Below are positions 1 to 5,714 of a DNA stretch of 5,714 nucleotides, in pieces. The notes beneath the pieces are model-generated. The model ran no database searches. It saw only the letters and a program-made list of their open reading frames with translations, and was not told where the DNA came from. How positions within the stretch are numbered: the first letter of the stretch is position 1; every line of letters starts with the position of its first letter. Source of the DNA: Betaproteobacteria bacterium (GTDB lineage Bacteria; Pseudomonadota; Gammaproteobacteria; Burkholderiales; UBA9220); assembly GCA_020061285.1 (NCBI GenBank), contig JAGUYQ010000049.1, positions 1-5,714 on the forward strand. The letters run 5' to 3'. A program made the translations under genes and the position numbers.

Positions 1-272
<272 letters not shown>

Positions 273-298
273 TTAGTGGTTACCATTCATCACAATTT

Positions 299-314
299 CC
301 GGGGTTCACCCCGG
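299..314 (-). other. Perfect GC hairpin in the alaS leader
   Basis: A six-base-pair perfect stem, CCGGGG/CCCCGG with a four-base loop, lies between the stop of the DUF2442 gene and the alaS start. On the minus strand it is followed by AAATTGTG rather than a T-run, so it is a poor intrinsic terminator. It could be a weak attenuator, a processing signal, or part of the alaS 5' leader. The function is inferred; only the inverted repeat is seen. Confidence 0.45.
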
Positions 315-320
315 CGTTTC

Positions 321-593
321 TTAAACCGCTTCTTTGCGCGGGCGGGCAGGCGCACCGTGCAACATGCCCGACACGCTGATGTCCTCGTCCACATCCGGCC
401 AATGCACGCCTTGGCCGCTGCCTATAATCTCATAGTGCTGCCGCTGTTCCGGCGTCGCTTCCGACAGGCGCCACGACCAAGCCAAAGGCACGCTAATGGC
501 GCGCCCGTCGCTCAGGTGTGCCGTAATGGTTTCATCCGTCACTTCCACGGAACACATCCGCGGATCGTGATAATCAATCGCCGCAGTGCTCAT
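321..593 (-). CDS. DUF2442 family protein (possible antitoxin-like partner)
   Basis: A 90-residue protein recognised as DUF2442 by its pattern: an acidic N-terminal strand region (SVEVTDETITAHLSDGR, about 15-31), the conserved VPLAWSWRLSEATPEQR segment (35-51) and the closing GVHWPDVDEDISVSGML (62-78). The family is small, soluble and of unsettled function; its members are often encoded next to DUF4160 proteins, and the pair has a reputation as a candidate toxin-antitoxin module. The ATG at 591-593 is chosen because a perfect GGAGG (complement of 600-604) sits six bases upstream; an in-frame TTG at 629 has no such support. The start lies inside the end of the DUF4160 gene (20-base overlap), which indicates translational coupling. 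The C-terminal tail (APARPRKEAV) is basic and probably disordered. Molecular activity is unknown. Confidence 0.85.
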   Translation of the reverse strand: MSTAAIDYHDPRMCSVEVTDETITAHLSDGRAISVPLAWSWRLSEATPEQRQHYEIIGSGQGVHWPDVDEDISVSGMLHGAPARPRKEAV

Positions 594-813
594 GCCAAGC
601 CTCCACGATATGGGCAAGATGTTCGACAACCAGGGCGCGGATGCGGTTGAGTTCTTTCGGCGTAAACCCCTCGTTTGCCGCCAGCACCACCGGCTTAAGC
701 CAGAATTTGCAGGTCAGGCGCTCCCGCACCACATGGACATGCATCGGCTCGCCGCAGTCGAAGCTGTAGAAATAAAACCGATACGCGCCGGGAATGCGAG
801 GAACAGTAGGCAT
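574..813 (-). CDS. DUF4160 family protein (possible toxin-like partner)
   Basis: A 79-residue protein recognised as DUF4160: it opens with MPTVPRIPGAYRFYFYS, carries the family's EPMHVHV motif (residues 22-28; the usual form is PPHxHV), then KFWLKPVVLAANEGF (36-50) and a C-terminal helix LNRIRALVVEHLAHIVEAWHEHC. The two histidines of HVH could be catalytic or metal-binding, but this is not established. It starts 22 bases after the recX stop on the same strand and overlaps the following DUF2442 gene by 20 bases, so the two are almost certainly co-translated. No strong Shine-Dalgarno is visible, and no separate strong promoter is obvious in the 22-base gap, so transcription probably comes from the recA-recX unit. 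Two cysteines (20 and 35) are present. Family assignment is firm; a toxin role is only an inference from the pairing. Confidence 0.86.
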   Translation of the reverse strand: MPTVPRIPGAYRFYFYSFDCGEPMHVHVVRERLTCKFWLKPVVLAANEGFTPKELNRIRALVVEHLAHIVEAWHEHCGD

Positions 814-835
814 ATCAACTTTGAAAACCCATCAA

Positions 836-1282
836 CTATTCCTTCTCCATTCGCAGCACCTTCCAAATCACTTCCTGGCTGAAGCCCCGGCTGGCAAGAA
901 AACGTACTTGCCGGGCCTTGTCCTTGGCATCCACCGGCGGCTGGCCGAATTTTTTCGCCCATACCGCCCGTGCGGTTTCCAGTTCGCTATCCTTCAACTC
1001 CGGCAGGGCGGCGCCGATGGCTTCCTCGCCGACGCCTTTTTCCCGCAGCTCCTGGACGATGCGCTGGGCGCCGTATTTTCCACGCCGGGCATGGACGACC
1101 TGCTCGGTATAGCGTTTCTCCGACAGCCAGCCCCGCTTCTGGAAATCCTCCAGCAGGGCGTCCACCTCGGCTTCGTCCTCGGCATGGGGCGCCAGCTTGC
1201 GCTTCAACTCCAGGCGGGAGTGTTCGCGCCGGGCCAGGAAGCCCAGGGCCCGTTGCCGGATGGAAAGGGCTTTTTCAGCCAT
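836..1282 (-). CDS. recX: RecX, regulatory protein of RecA
   Basis: RecX binds RecA nucleoprotein filaments and limits strand exchange and SOS co-protease activity. The 148-residue product fits the family's usual 140-170 and is built of the expected all-helical repeats: RQRALGFLARREHSRLELKRKL near the N-terminus, then VDALLEDFQKRGWLSEKRYTEQVVHAR, KYGAQRIVQELREKGV, and a final FLASRGFSQEVIWKVLR. The ARREHSRxEL and GWLSExRY strings are typical of RecX. It follows recA by 71 bases. The ATG at 1280-1282 fits homology best but has no clear ribosome site; an in-frame TTG at 1301-1303, seven codons earlier, has GAGGA (complement of 1310-1314) at proper spacing and could be the true start, adding MWAPQIE. 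Expression is probably kept below recA by the hairpins in the spacer, as is known for E. coli. Confidence 0.94.
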   Translation of the reverse strand: MAEKALSIRQRALGFLARREHSRLELKRKLAPHAEDEAEVDALLEDFQKRGWLSEKRYTEQVVHARRGKYGAQRIVQELREKGVGEEAIGAALPELKDSELETARAVWAKKFGQPPVDAKDKARQVRFLASRGFSQEVIWKVLRMEKE

Positions 1283-1322
1283 TTCTATTTGCGGCGCCCA
1301 CAAGGGGCATCCTCGCCGGGTG

Positions 1323-1350
1323 CCCGCCGCTATGCGGCGACCACGGCGGG
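1323..1350 (-). other. Overlapping GC hairpins in the recA-recX spacer
   Basis: Two mutually exclusive inverted repeats occupy the first part of the spacer after the recA stop: an inner CGCCGC-TAT-GCGGCG stem (1325-1339, six pairs) and an outer CCCGCCG/CGGCGGG pairing (1323-1329 with 1344-1350). No T-run follows on the minus strand, so this looks like an attenuating or stability hairpin rather than a full intrinsic terminator. In E. coli a terminator-like hairpin between recA and recX keeps recX expression low; the same role is inferred here. Confidence 0.5.
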
Positions 1351-1353
1351 AGT

Positions 1354-2385
<1,032 letters not shown>

Positions 2386-2413
2386 GGATATTCCCCGTAA
2401 ATTCAACTAGCGG

Positions 2414-2442
2414 ATTATGGCATATCTGGCAGCCGCCCCCAA
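2414..2442 (-). promoter_or_regulatory. Probable sigma70-type promoter of recA
   Basis: On the minus strand TTGGGG (complement of 2437-2442), a 17-base spacer and CATAAT (complement of 2414-2419) form a sigma70-like promoter with five of six matches at -10. It would start transcription roughly 20 bases before the recA ATG. A six-pair GC stem, CCGCCC/GGGCGG at 2433-2448, overlaps the -35 box. A very degenerate LexA-like string, CTG-N10-CAT, spans the spacer and start of the -10 box. No canonical CTGT-N8-ACAG box exists in 2386-2636. Confidence 0.55.
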
Positions 2443-2560
2443 GGGCGGGCGAGGCCAATGAATCCGTCCGCTGTCGCTCTTCTTCCAGCGCCATGGCCTT
2501 GATTCGGCGCCGTTTCGCGCGGGGTGGACGGGGCGTTAGGGAGAATTCAGGGTTTTCTAA

Positions 2561-2566
2561 TATAAT
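2561..2566 (+). promoter_or_regulatory. Probable -10 box of the fbp promoter
   Basis: A perfect TATAAT lies in an AT-rich patch in otherwise GC-rich DNA, about 70 bases before the fbp ATG. No good -35 hexamer sits at 17 bases (AGGGAG at 2538-2543; TTAGGG at 2536-2541 with 19 bases), so the promoter may depend on an activator or on the surrounding AT tract. Two small palindromes, GACTAAGTC (2577-2585) and GCTTAAGC (2595-2602), follow the expected start and could bind a regulator. Confidence 0.45.
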
Positions 2567-2636
2567 AATGTTTTTGGACTAAGTCGAAATTCCGGCTTAA
2601 GCATCAGATTTCAACGCAATACAATAAGGAAGTTTC

Positions 2637-3641
2637 ATGCATATCGGCACCACACTTACCCAGTTCATCATCGAGGAACAGCGCCGCGTCAAGGGCGCCA
2701 CCGGCGACTTCACCGGCCTGCTCAACGACACCGTCACCGCCATCAAGGTAATCTCCAACGCCGTCAACAAGGGCGACCTGATCGGCGTCCTCGGCTCCGC
2801 CGGCAGCGAGAACGTGCAGGGCGAAACCCAGAAGAAGCTGGACGTCATCACCAACGACATCATGATCCGCTCCAACGAGTGGGCCGGCCACCTGGCCGCC
2901 ATGGCCTCCGAGGAGATGGAAGAGATTCTGCCCATCCCCGCCCAGTACCCCCGCGGCAAATACCTGCTGGTATTCGATCCCCTGGACGGCTCCTCCAACA
3001 TCGACGTGAACATCTCCGTCGGCACCATTTTCTCCATCCTGCGTGCCCCCGATGGCGTGACCGAGGCCACCGAGAAGGACTTCCTCCAGCCCGGCACCAA
3101 GCAGGTGGCCTCCGGCTACGCCATCTACGGCCCCTCCACCATGCTGGTGCTGACCTGCGGCCACGGCGTGAACGGCTTCACCCTGGACCGGGAAGTGGGC
3201 GAGTTCATCCTCACCCACGCCGACATCCAGATCAAGCCCGACACCCGCGAATTCGCCATCAACGCCTCCAACGAGCGTTTCTGGGAAGCCCCCGTGCAGC
3301 GTTACGTGGAAGAGTGCCTGCAAGGCAAGGAAGGCCCTCGCGGCGAGAACTTCAACATGCGCTGGGTCGCCTCCATGGTGGCCGAAGTGCACCGCATCCT
3401 GATGCGCGGCGGCGTGTTCATGTACCCCAAGGACACCAAGGACCCCACCAAGCCCGGCAAGCTGCGCCTGATGTACGAAGCCAACCCCATGTCCTTCATC
3501 GTCGAGCAGGCCGGCGGTATCAGTTCCACCGGCCGTGAGCGCATCATGGACGTCCAGCCCGACCACATCCACCAGCGAGTGCCCGTCATCCTCGGCTCCC
3601 GCAACGAAGTGGAACGCATCGTCTCCTATCACAAGGAGTAA
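2637..3641 (+). CDS. fbp: Fructose-1,6-bisphosphatase, class I
   Basis: Hydrolyses fructose 1,6-bisphosphate to fructose 6-phosphate and phosphate, the committed step of gluconeogenesis and part of the Calvin cycle where present; cytoplasmic and magnesium-dependent. The 334-residue length is normal. Visible class I marks are [16 protein letters not shown] (59-74), the metal-binding SEEMEE (91-96) with E92, the metal/phosphate signature DPLDGSSN (114-121), and the substrate segment [20 protein letters not shown] (275-294) with metal ligand E281. The ATG at 2637 is set by homology and by AAGGAAG at 2626-2632, about six bases upstream. It is divergent from recA across a 251-base regulatory region and precedes a Fur-family regulator by 94 bases. 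Codon use is strongly GC-biased. No allosteric AMP-site claim can be made from the sequence alone. Confidence 0.98.
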   Translation: MHIGTTLTQFIIEEQRRVKGATGDFTGLLNDTVTAIKVISNAVNKGDLIGVLGSAGSENVQGETQKKLDVITNDIMIRSNEWAGHLAAMASEEMEEILPIPAQYPRGKYLLVFDPLDGSSNIDVNISVGTIFSILRAPDGVTEATEKDFLQPGTKQVASGYAIYGPSTMLVLTCGHGVNGFTLDREVGEFILTHADIQIKPDTREFAINASNERFWEAPVQRYVEECLQGKEGPRGENFNMRWVASMVAEVHRILMRGGVFMYPKDTKDPTKPGKLRLMYEANPMSFIVEQAGGISSTGRERIMDVQPDHIHQRVPVILGSRNEVERIVSYHKE

Positions 3642-3650
3642 TGTCTTTTG

Positions 3651-3668
3651 CCCGCCCTCCGGGGCGGG
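3651..3668 (+). other. GC hairpin after fbp
   Basis: A seven-pair perfect stem, CCCGCCC/GGGCGGG with loop TCCG, begins nine bases after the fbp stop. It is followed by TAAAAC, not a T-run, so it is an imperfect intrinsic terminator on the plus strand. A role as a 3' stability element or weak terminator separating fbp from the next gene is likely. The next gene has its own promoter 30 bases further on. Confidence 0.5.
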
Positions 3669-3699
3669 TAAAACTTCCATGGCCCATAAAAATAATTGT

Positions 3700-3728
3700 T
3701 AGACATTGTCTAGCGATGGGTTTATATT
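3700..3728 (+). promoter_or_regulatory. Promoter of the Fur-family gene with a palindromic operator
   Basis: TAGACA (3700-3705, five of six to TTGACA), a 17-base spacer and TATATT (3723-3728, five of six to TATAAT) make a strong sigma70-type promoter. The -35 box is half of a perfect palindrome, TAGACA-T-TGTCTA (3700-3712), an ideal place for a dimeric repressor to block RNA polymerase. The predicted transcript start (about 3735-3736) falls at the ATG of the gene. Fur-superfamily proteins bind inverted repeats as dimers and often repress their own genes, so autoregulation by the product is the simplest inference. Confidence 0.68.
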
Positions 3729-3735
3729 TAAGTCC

Positions 3736-4164
3736 ATGGAACATATCAGCTATTCCCGCGACACCATTATCGAACTGCTGCGTGGCCACGGCATCAACCC
3801 GACGCACCAGCGGATCGAGATCGCCTACGCTCTGTTCTCCCGCATGGCGCACCTGTCCGCCGATCAGATCATGGCCGCGGTCAACGCCAAGCACAGCGAG
3901 ACTTCCAAGGCCACGGTGTACAACACCCTCAACCTGTTCGTGGAAAAGAATTTGGTGCGGGAAGTGATCGTCAACGCCGGCAAGGTGTTCTACGACCCCA
4001 ACACCCACGAGCATCACCACATGTACGACGTGGATACCGGCGAACTGATGGATATCGACTCCGCCGACCTGCGGATTTCCGGCCTGCCCCAGTTGCCCCC
4101 CGGCTTGGTGAGCGAGGGCGTGGACATCATCGTCCGCGTCCGCTCCGCCGCCCGCCCCGCCTGA
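3736..4164 (+). CDS. Fur-superfamily transcriptional regulator (Irr/PerR-like, cysteine-free)
   Basis: A 142-residue winged-helix regulator of the Fur superfamily. The N-terminal DNA-binding domain contains INPTHQRIEIAYALF (20-34), HLSADQIMAAV (39-49) and the recognition helix SKATVYNTLNLFVEKNLVRE (57-76). The dimer/metal domain has GKVFYDPN (82-89) followed by the cluster HEHHH (91-95) and YDVDTGELMDID (97-108). There is no cysteine anywhere, so the structural zinc site (CxxC pairs) of classical Fur, PerR and Zur is absent; this and the HHH...GELMDI wording resemble Irr, the haem- and iron-responsive branch. Peroxide sensing by histidine oxidation (PerR type) is the main alternative. The ATG at 3736 matches homology; a TTG at 3706 lies within the operator and is unlikely. 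No Shine-Dalgarno is visible and the predicted transcript begins at the ATG. Family firm, signal uncertain. Confidence 0.9.
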   Translation: MEHISYSRDTIIELLRGHGINPTHQRIEIAYALFSRMAHLSADQIMAAVNAKHSETSKATVYNTLNLFVEKNLVREVIVNAGKVFYDPNTHEHHHMYDVDTGELMDIDSADLRISGLPQLPPGLVSEGVDIIVRVRSAARPA

Positions 4165-4193
4165 TTGCCGTTTTACCCCCCTGTCCGTATAAT
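4165..4193 (+). promoter_or_regulatory. Promoter of tRNA-Thr
   Basis: TTGCCG (4165-4170), a 17-base spacer and a perfect TATAAT (4188-4193) lie directly after the stop codon of the Fur-family gene. The predicted start, about 4200, leaves only a few bases of 5' leader before the tRNA. The segment after the -10 is C/G-rich, as common in stable-RNA promoters under growth-rate control. Confidence 0.75.
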
Positions 4194-4203
4194 CCGGCTT
4201 TCC

Positions 4204-4279
<76 letters not shown>

Positions 4280-4287
4280 GAAACAAT

Positions 4288-4323
4288 AAAGGCCCGCGAG
4301 AAATCGTGGGCCTTTTGTCTTTC
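4288..4323 (+). terminator. Intrinsic terminator of tRNA-Thr
   Basis: A twelve-pair stem with one G-U, AAAGGCCCGCGA (4288-4299) pairing with TCGTGGGCCTTT (4304-4315), closed by a GAAA tetraloop and followed by TTTTGTCTTT. This is a textbook Rho-independent terminator eight bases after the CCA end. Confidence 0.93.
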
Positions 4324-4350
4324 TGGCACATTCAACACATGATTATAAGC

Positions 4351-4384
4351 AGCGTTGTCAGCCCAATATGGTCATGGCAACGCT
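4351..4384 (+). repeat. Ten-pair inverted repeat (hairpin) with a third competing copy
   Basis: AGCGTTGTCA (4351-4360) pairs with TGGCAACGCT (4375-4384), ten pairs with one G-U. A third word, AGCGTT at 4405-4410, could instead pair with AACGCT (4379-4384). A separate inverted repeat, CCAATGT (4393-4399)/ACATTGG (4420-4426), follows. The structures are read directly; any function is unknown. Confidence 0.5.
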
Positions 4385-4497
4385 CTGGTTATCCAATGTA
4401 AAAAAGCGTTTTCCTGATGACATTGGCATTCGTGTTATGCACAACACTTAATCTAGGAATCAATAAACACACGGAAGTCATTGAGTGTTCGTTGTTG

Positions 4498-4526
4498 TTT
4501 GTAACACATTGTTAATTAAATATAAT
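4498..4526 (+). promoter_or_regulatory. Orphan sigma70-like promoter in the AT-rich tract
   Basis: TTTGTA (4498-4503), a 17-base spacer and a perfect TATAAT (4521-4526), pointing towards the GNAT gene but about 400 bases from its ATG. It could give a long-leader mRNA for that gene or a separate small RNA. Random occurrence in AT-rich DNA is a real alternative. Confidence 0.35.
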
Positions 4527-4936
4527 TTGTAGGTTATTTTTTGGGCTGTGTAAAAAAATCCTTGTTCTGGCCGTGACTTACAAATTTCTTACATGCTTAC
4601 CAACAGAGTTACCCACAGTTTTTGTGAATACCCATCAATGGGGACAAGAGTCAATACGTGTTTTTTCTGATGAGGACAAAAAAGTTGAGTTTCGTCAGCA
4701 TTTCATTGGGGCGATATTCAAATTTCTTGTTCATCTCCGTGCCACTTGATTTTTCCAAGACGTTACCGGTTTCTGGAGACGTGCTTCGCGGCTGGCGAAT
4801 TGGGTTATTGCCGTGGTGCACACATCGGGAAGCCGGGGATAACCATTTGCCCATTAAGGAATATGCGCTTACCCTAGAAAGAGGAAAGCAACGCTTCAGG
4901 CTTGGGCCAGACAACCGGAACGGAGGTGGGTAATCC

Positions 4937-5518
4937 ATGAGTGAGCAGCTTCTTCTTCCCCTCAGCGATTTTCTCGGGGCCAAATTCTCCCTTGATAACA
5001 CTTCCCGCGACTATGCCATGGAAGATGACGAGGCGGCGTTCATGCTGGAAGTCCTCGGGGGGATGGAGTGGTCCGAGCCGATTTGCCGCTTCGATCAGTA
5101 TGTCATTCGTCAGCATGGCGGTTGGACGGAGGGGGGCAATGTGGGCTTGTTCCTGGGGGACGACTTGATCGGTTTCTACGAAGGCTTGAACCTGTGGATT
5201 CGCCCGGAGCATCGCGGCAAGGGCCTGGCCGTGCCCCTCATCCTTTCCGCCGCGCGGCTGCGGGGGGGGACCGTTCTCCCCGAGGGGGTGAAGTCCCAGC
5301 ATTATTCCCCGTCAGGTTTGCTGGCCCACAGCACGGCCCACCTGCACGCGCTGCTGTGCGCCATCAAGCACAACGAAGCCATTCCCGAAGCCGTGCTGCG
5401 GGAGTACAACCTTCACGATCCCGCCGATTTGTTGCGCATGTTCGGAATCGAGGATATGAAGGATTTGAGTTGCTGCCAGCCGGAACAAGGCGACAGGGAT
5501 TCGGCCGCAGAGACTTGA
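4937..5518 (+). CDS. GNAT-like N-acetyltransferase domain protein
   Basis: A 193-residue soluble protein. Residues 68-106 look like the core of a GNAT acetyltransferase: strand NVGLFLGDDLIGFYEGLNLWIRP followed by the acetyl-CoA pyrophosphate-binding motif HRGKGLA (92-98, the R/Q-x-x-G-x-G/A pattern) and helix VPLILSAARLRG. A later serine/histidine-rich segment (SQHYSPSGLLAHSTAHLHALL, about 120-140) and a C-terminal part with CC near residue 175 are not recognised. Substrate is unknown. The ATG at 4937 has GGAGG at 4922-4926 (ten bases upstream) and GGGTAA closer. The gene contains several G-runs (5057-5062, 5131-5136, 5262-5269). It converges on a membrane-protein gene, with 12 bases between the stops. 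The moderate composition and isolated position after a tRNA gene suggest an accessory gene. The GNAT assignment rests mainly on one motif. Confidence 0.7.
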   Translation: MSEQLLLPLSDFLGAKFSLDNTSRDYAMEDDEAAFMLEVLGGMEWSEPICRFDQYVIRQHGGWTEGGNVGLFLGDDLIGFYEGLNLWIRPEHRGKGLAVPLILSAARLRGGTVLPEGVKSQHYSPSGLLAHSTAHLHALLCAIKHNEAIPEAVLREYNLHDPADLLRMFGIEDMKDLSCCQPEQGDRDSAAET

Positions 5519-5530
5519 GCGGAAAGGGTG

Positions 5531-5714
5531 TTAGAGCGTACCGTGTAGAGCCAGCTTGACGGCGAAGTAGATTCCCAGCAGCGCCCAGGCATAGGCAATG
5601 AAATTCCCCGGCTTGTCCTTGAGGTTGAGATTGTCCAGCCAGCCCTTGCCGAAGACGAAGACGATGGCCGCCGCTATCAGGAACAGCAGCGAATAGGCCG
5701 GGTTCTTGTTCCAG
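5531..5714 (-). CDS. Small inner-membrane protein, C-terminal fragment (cut by window edge)
   Basis: Reading inward from the right edge on the minus strand gives 60 residues in an uninterrupted frame ending in TAA at 5531-5533. The visible part has a hydrophobic segment YSLLFLIAAAIVFVFG, a polar loop KGWLDNLNLKDKPGN, and a second hydrophobic segment FIAYAWALLGIYFAVKLAL, then a short HGTL tail. Two transmembrane helices at the end of a larger protein are therefore likely, with the helical hairpin loop rich in charged residues. The start and most of the gene lie outside the window. I do not recognise the family. The stop codon lies 12 bases from the convergent GNAT stop, with no obvious shared terminator. 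Confidence 0.7.
   Translation of the reverse strand, partial: WNKNPAYSLLFLIAAAIVFVFGKGWLDNLNLKDKPGNFIAYAWALLGIYFAVKLALHGTL

Larger units (their letters stand above)
4325..4936. other. AT-rich intergenic tract with no recognisable gene
   Basis: About 610 bases between the tRNA terminator and the GNAT gene. The first 350 or so are conspicuously AT-rich (for example TTAATTAAATATAATTTG near 4512-4529) in a window otherwise strongly GC-rich. It holds hairpins, an orphan TATAAT promoter, DnaA-box-like nonamers and scattered AACAC/GTGTT words, each noted separately. Open frames at 4658-4933 (plus, GTG start, 91 codons) and 4651-5001 (minus, 116 codons) overlap each other, show no family resemblance and have no convincing ribosome site, so I do not call them genes. 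The last 150 bases return to a more ordinary composition and form the upstream region of the GNAT gene. It may be a decayed mobile element or long regulatory leader. Confidence 0.6.

Noticed and set aside
2471..2488. CTGT...CCAG as a LexA box
   Set aside because: The span is 18 rather than 16 bases and the central bases do not match the consensus.
2604..3680. 358-codon open frame on the minus strand opposite fbp
   Set aside because: Antisense shadow of fbp caused by its strong third-position GC; repetitive Gly/Val/His/Asp composition and no ribosome site.
4651..5001. Opposed frames 4658-4933 (plus) and 4651-5001 (minus) in the intergenic tract
   Set aside because: They overlap each other, show no recognisable domain or clear ribosome site, and the minus frame runs into the GNAT gene; kept only as a weak possibility of decayed coding sequence.

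Overview
The window looks like chromosomal DNA of a GC-rich betaproteobacterium. RecA, RecX, AlaS and a class I fructose-1,6-bisphosphatase all read as typical proteobacterial housekeeping proteins, and the recA-recX-alaS order is a known proteobacterial arrangement. A Rhodocyclales-type host is my inference from the look of the proteins; no search was run.

Left part (1-2385, minus strand). Read in the transcription direction the order is recA, recX, a small DUF4160/DUF2442 gene pair, then the start of alaS, which leaves the window at base 1. recA (strand exchange, SOS co-protease) and recX (RecA modulator) are separated by a 71-base spacer with GC-rich hairpins. The two small overlapping genes sit where recX and alaS are usually direct neighbours and resemble an inserted toxin-antitoxin-like module. 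A 251-base divergent region (2386-2636) carries a good sigma70-type promoter for recA and a TATAAT box for fbp, but no canonical LexA box.

Middle part (2637-4324, plus strand). fbp is followed by a GC hairpin and then by a 142-residue Fur-superfamily regulator with no cysteine at all and an Irr-like HEHHH cluster. Its promoter (TAGACA-N17-TATATT) carries a perfect 13-base palindrome over the -35 box and predicts a transcript starting at or next to the ATG, so the mRNA may be leaderless and autoregulated. Next come a consensus-like promoter, a tRNA-Thr(CGT) gene with encoded CCA, and a strong intrinsic terminator.

Right part (4325-5714). Downstream of the tRNA terminator, composition changes abruptly to AT-rich, apparently non-coding DNA (about 600 bases) with competing hairpins, an orphan promoter and DnaA-box-like sites. 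It leads into a GNAT-like acetyltransferase gene with several G-runs. A convergent minus-strand gene for the C-terminal end of a small membrane protein enters from the right edge. A tRNA gene followed by foreign-looking DNA and an accessory gene fits an old integration site, though no att repeat is visible in the window.

The most interesting candidates are the Fur-family gene with its palindromic operator and leaderless start, the DUF4160/DUF2442 module inside a conserved DNA-repair/tRNA-synthetase neighbourhood, and the structured AT-rich tract after tRNA-Thr. I see no CRISPR array, recognisable insertion sequence or clearly new multi-gene system.
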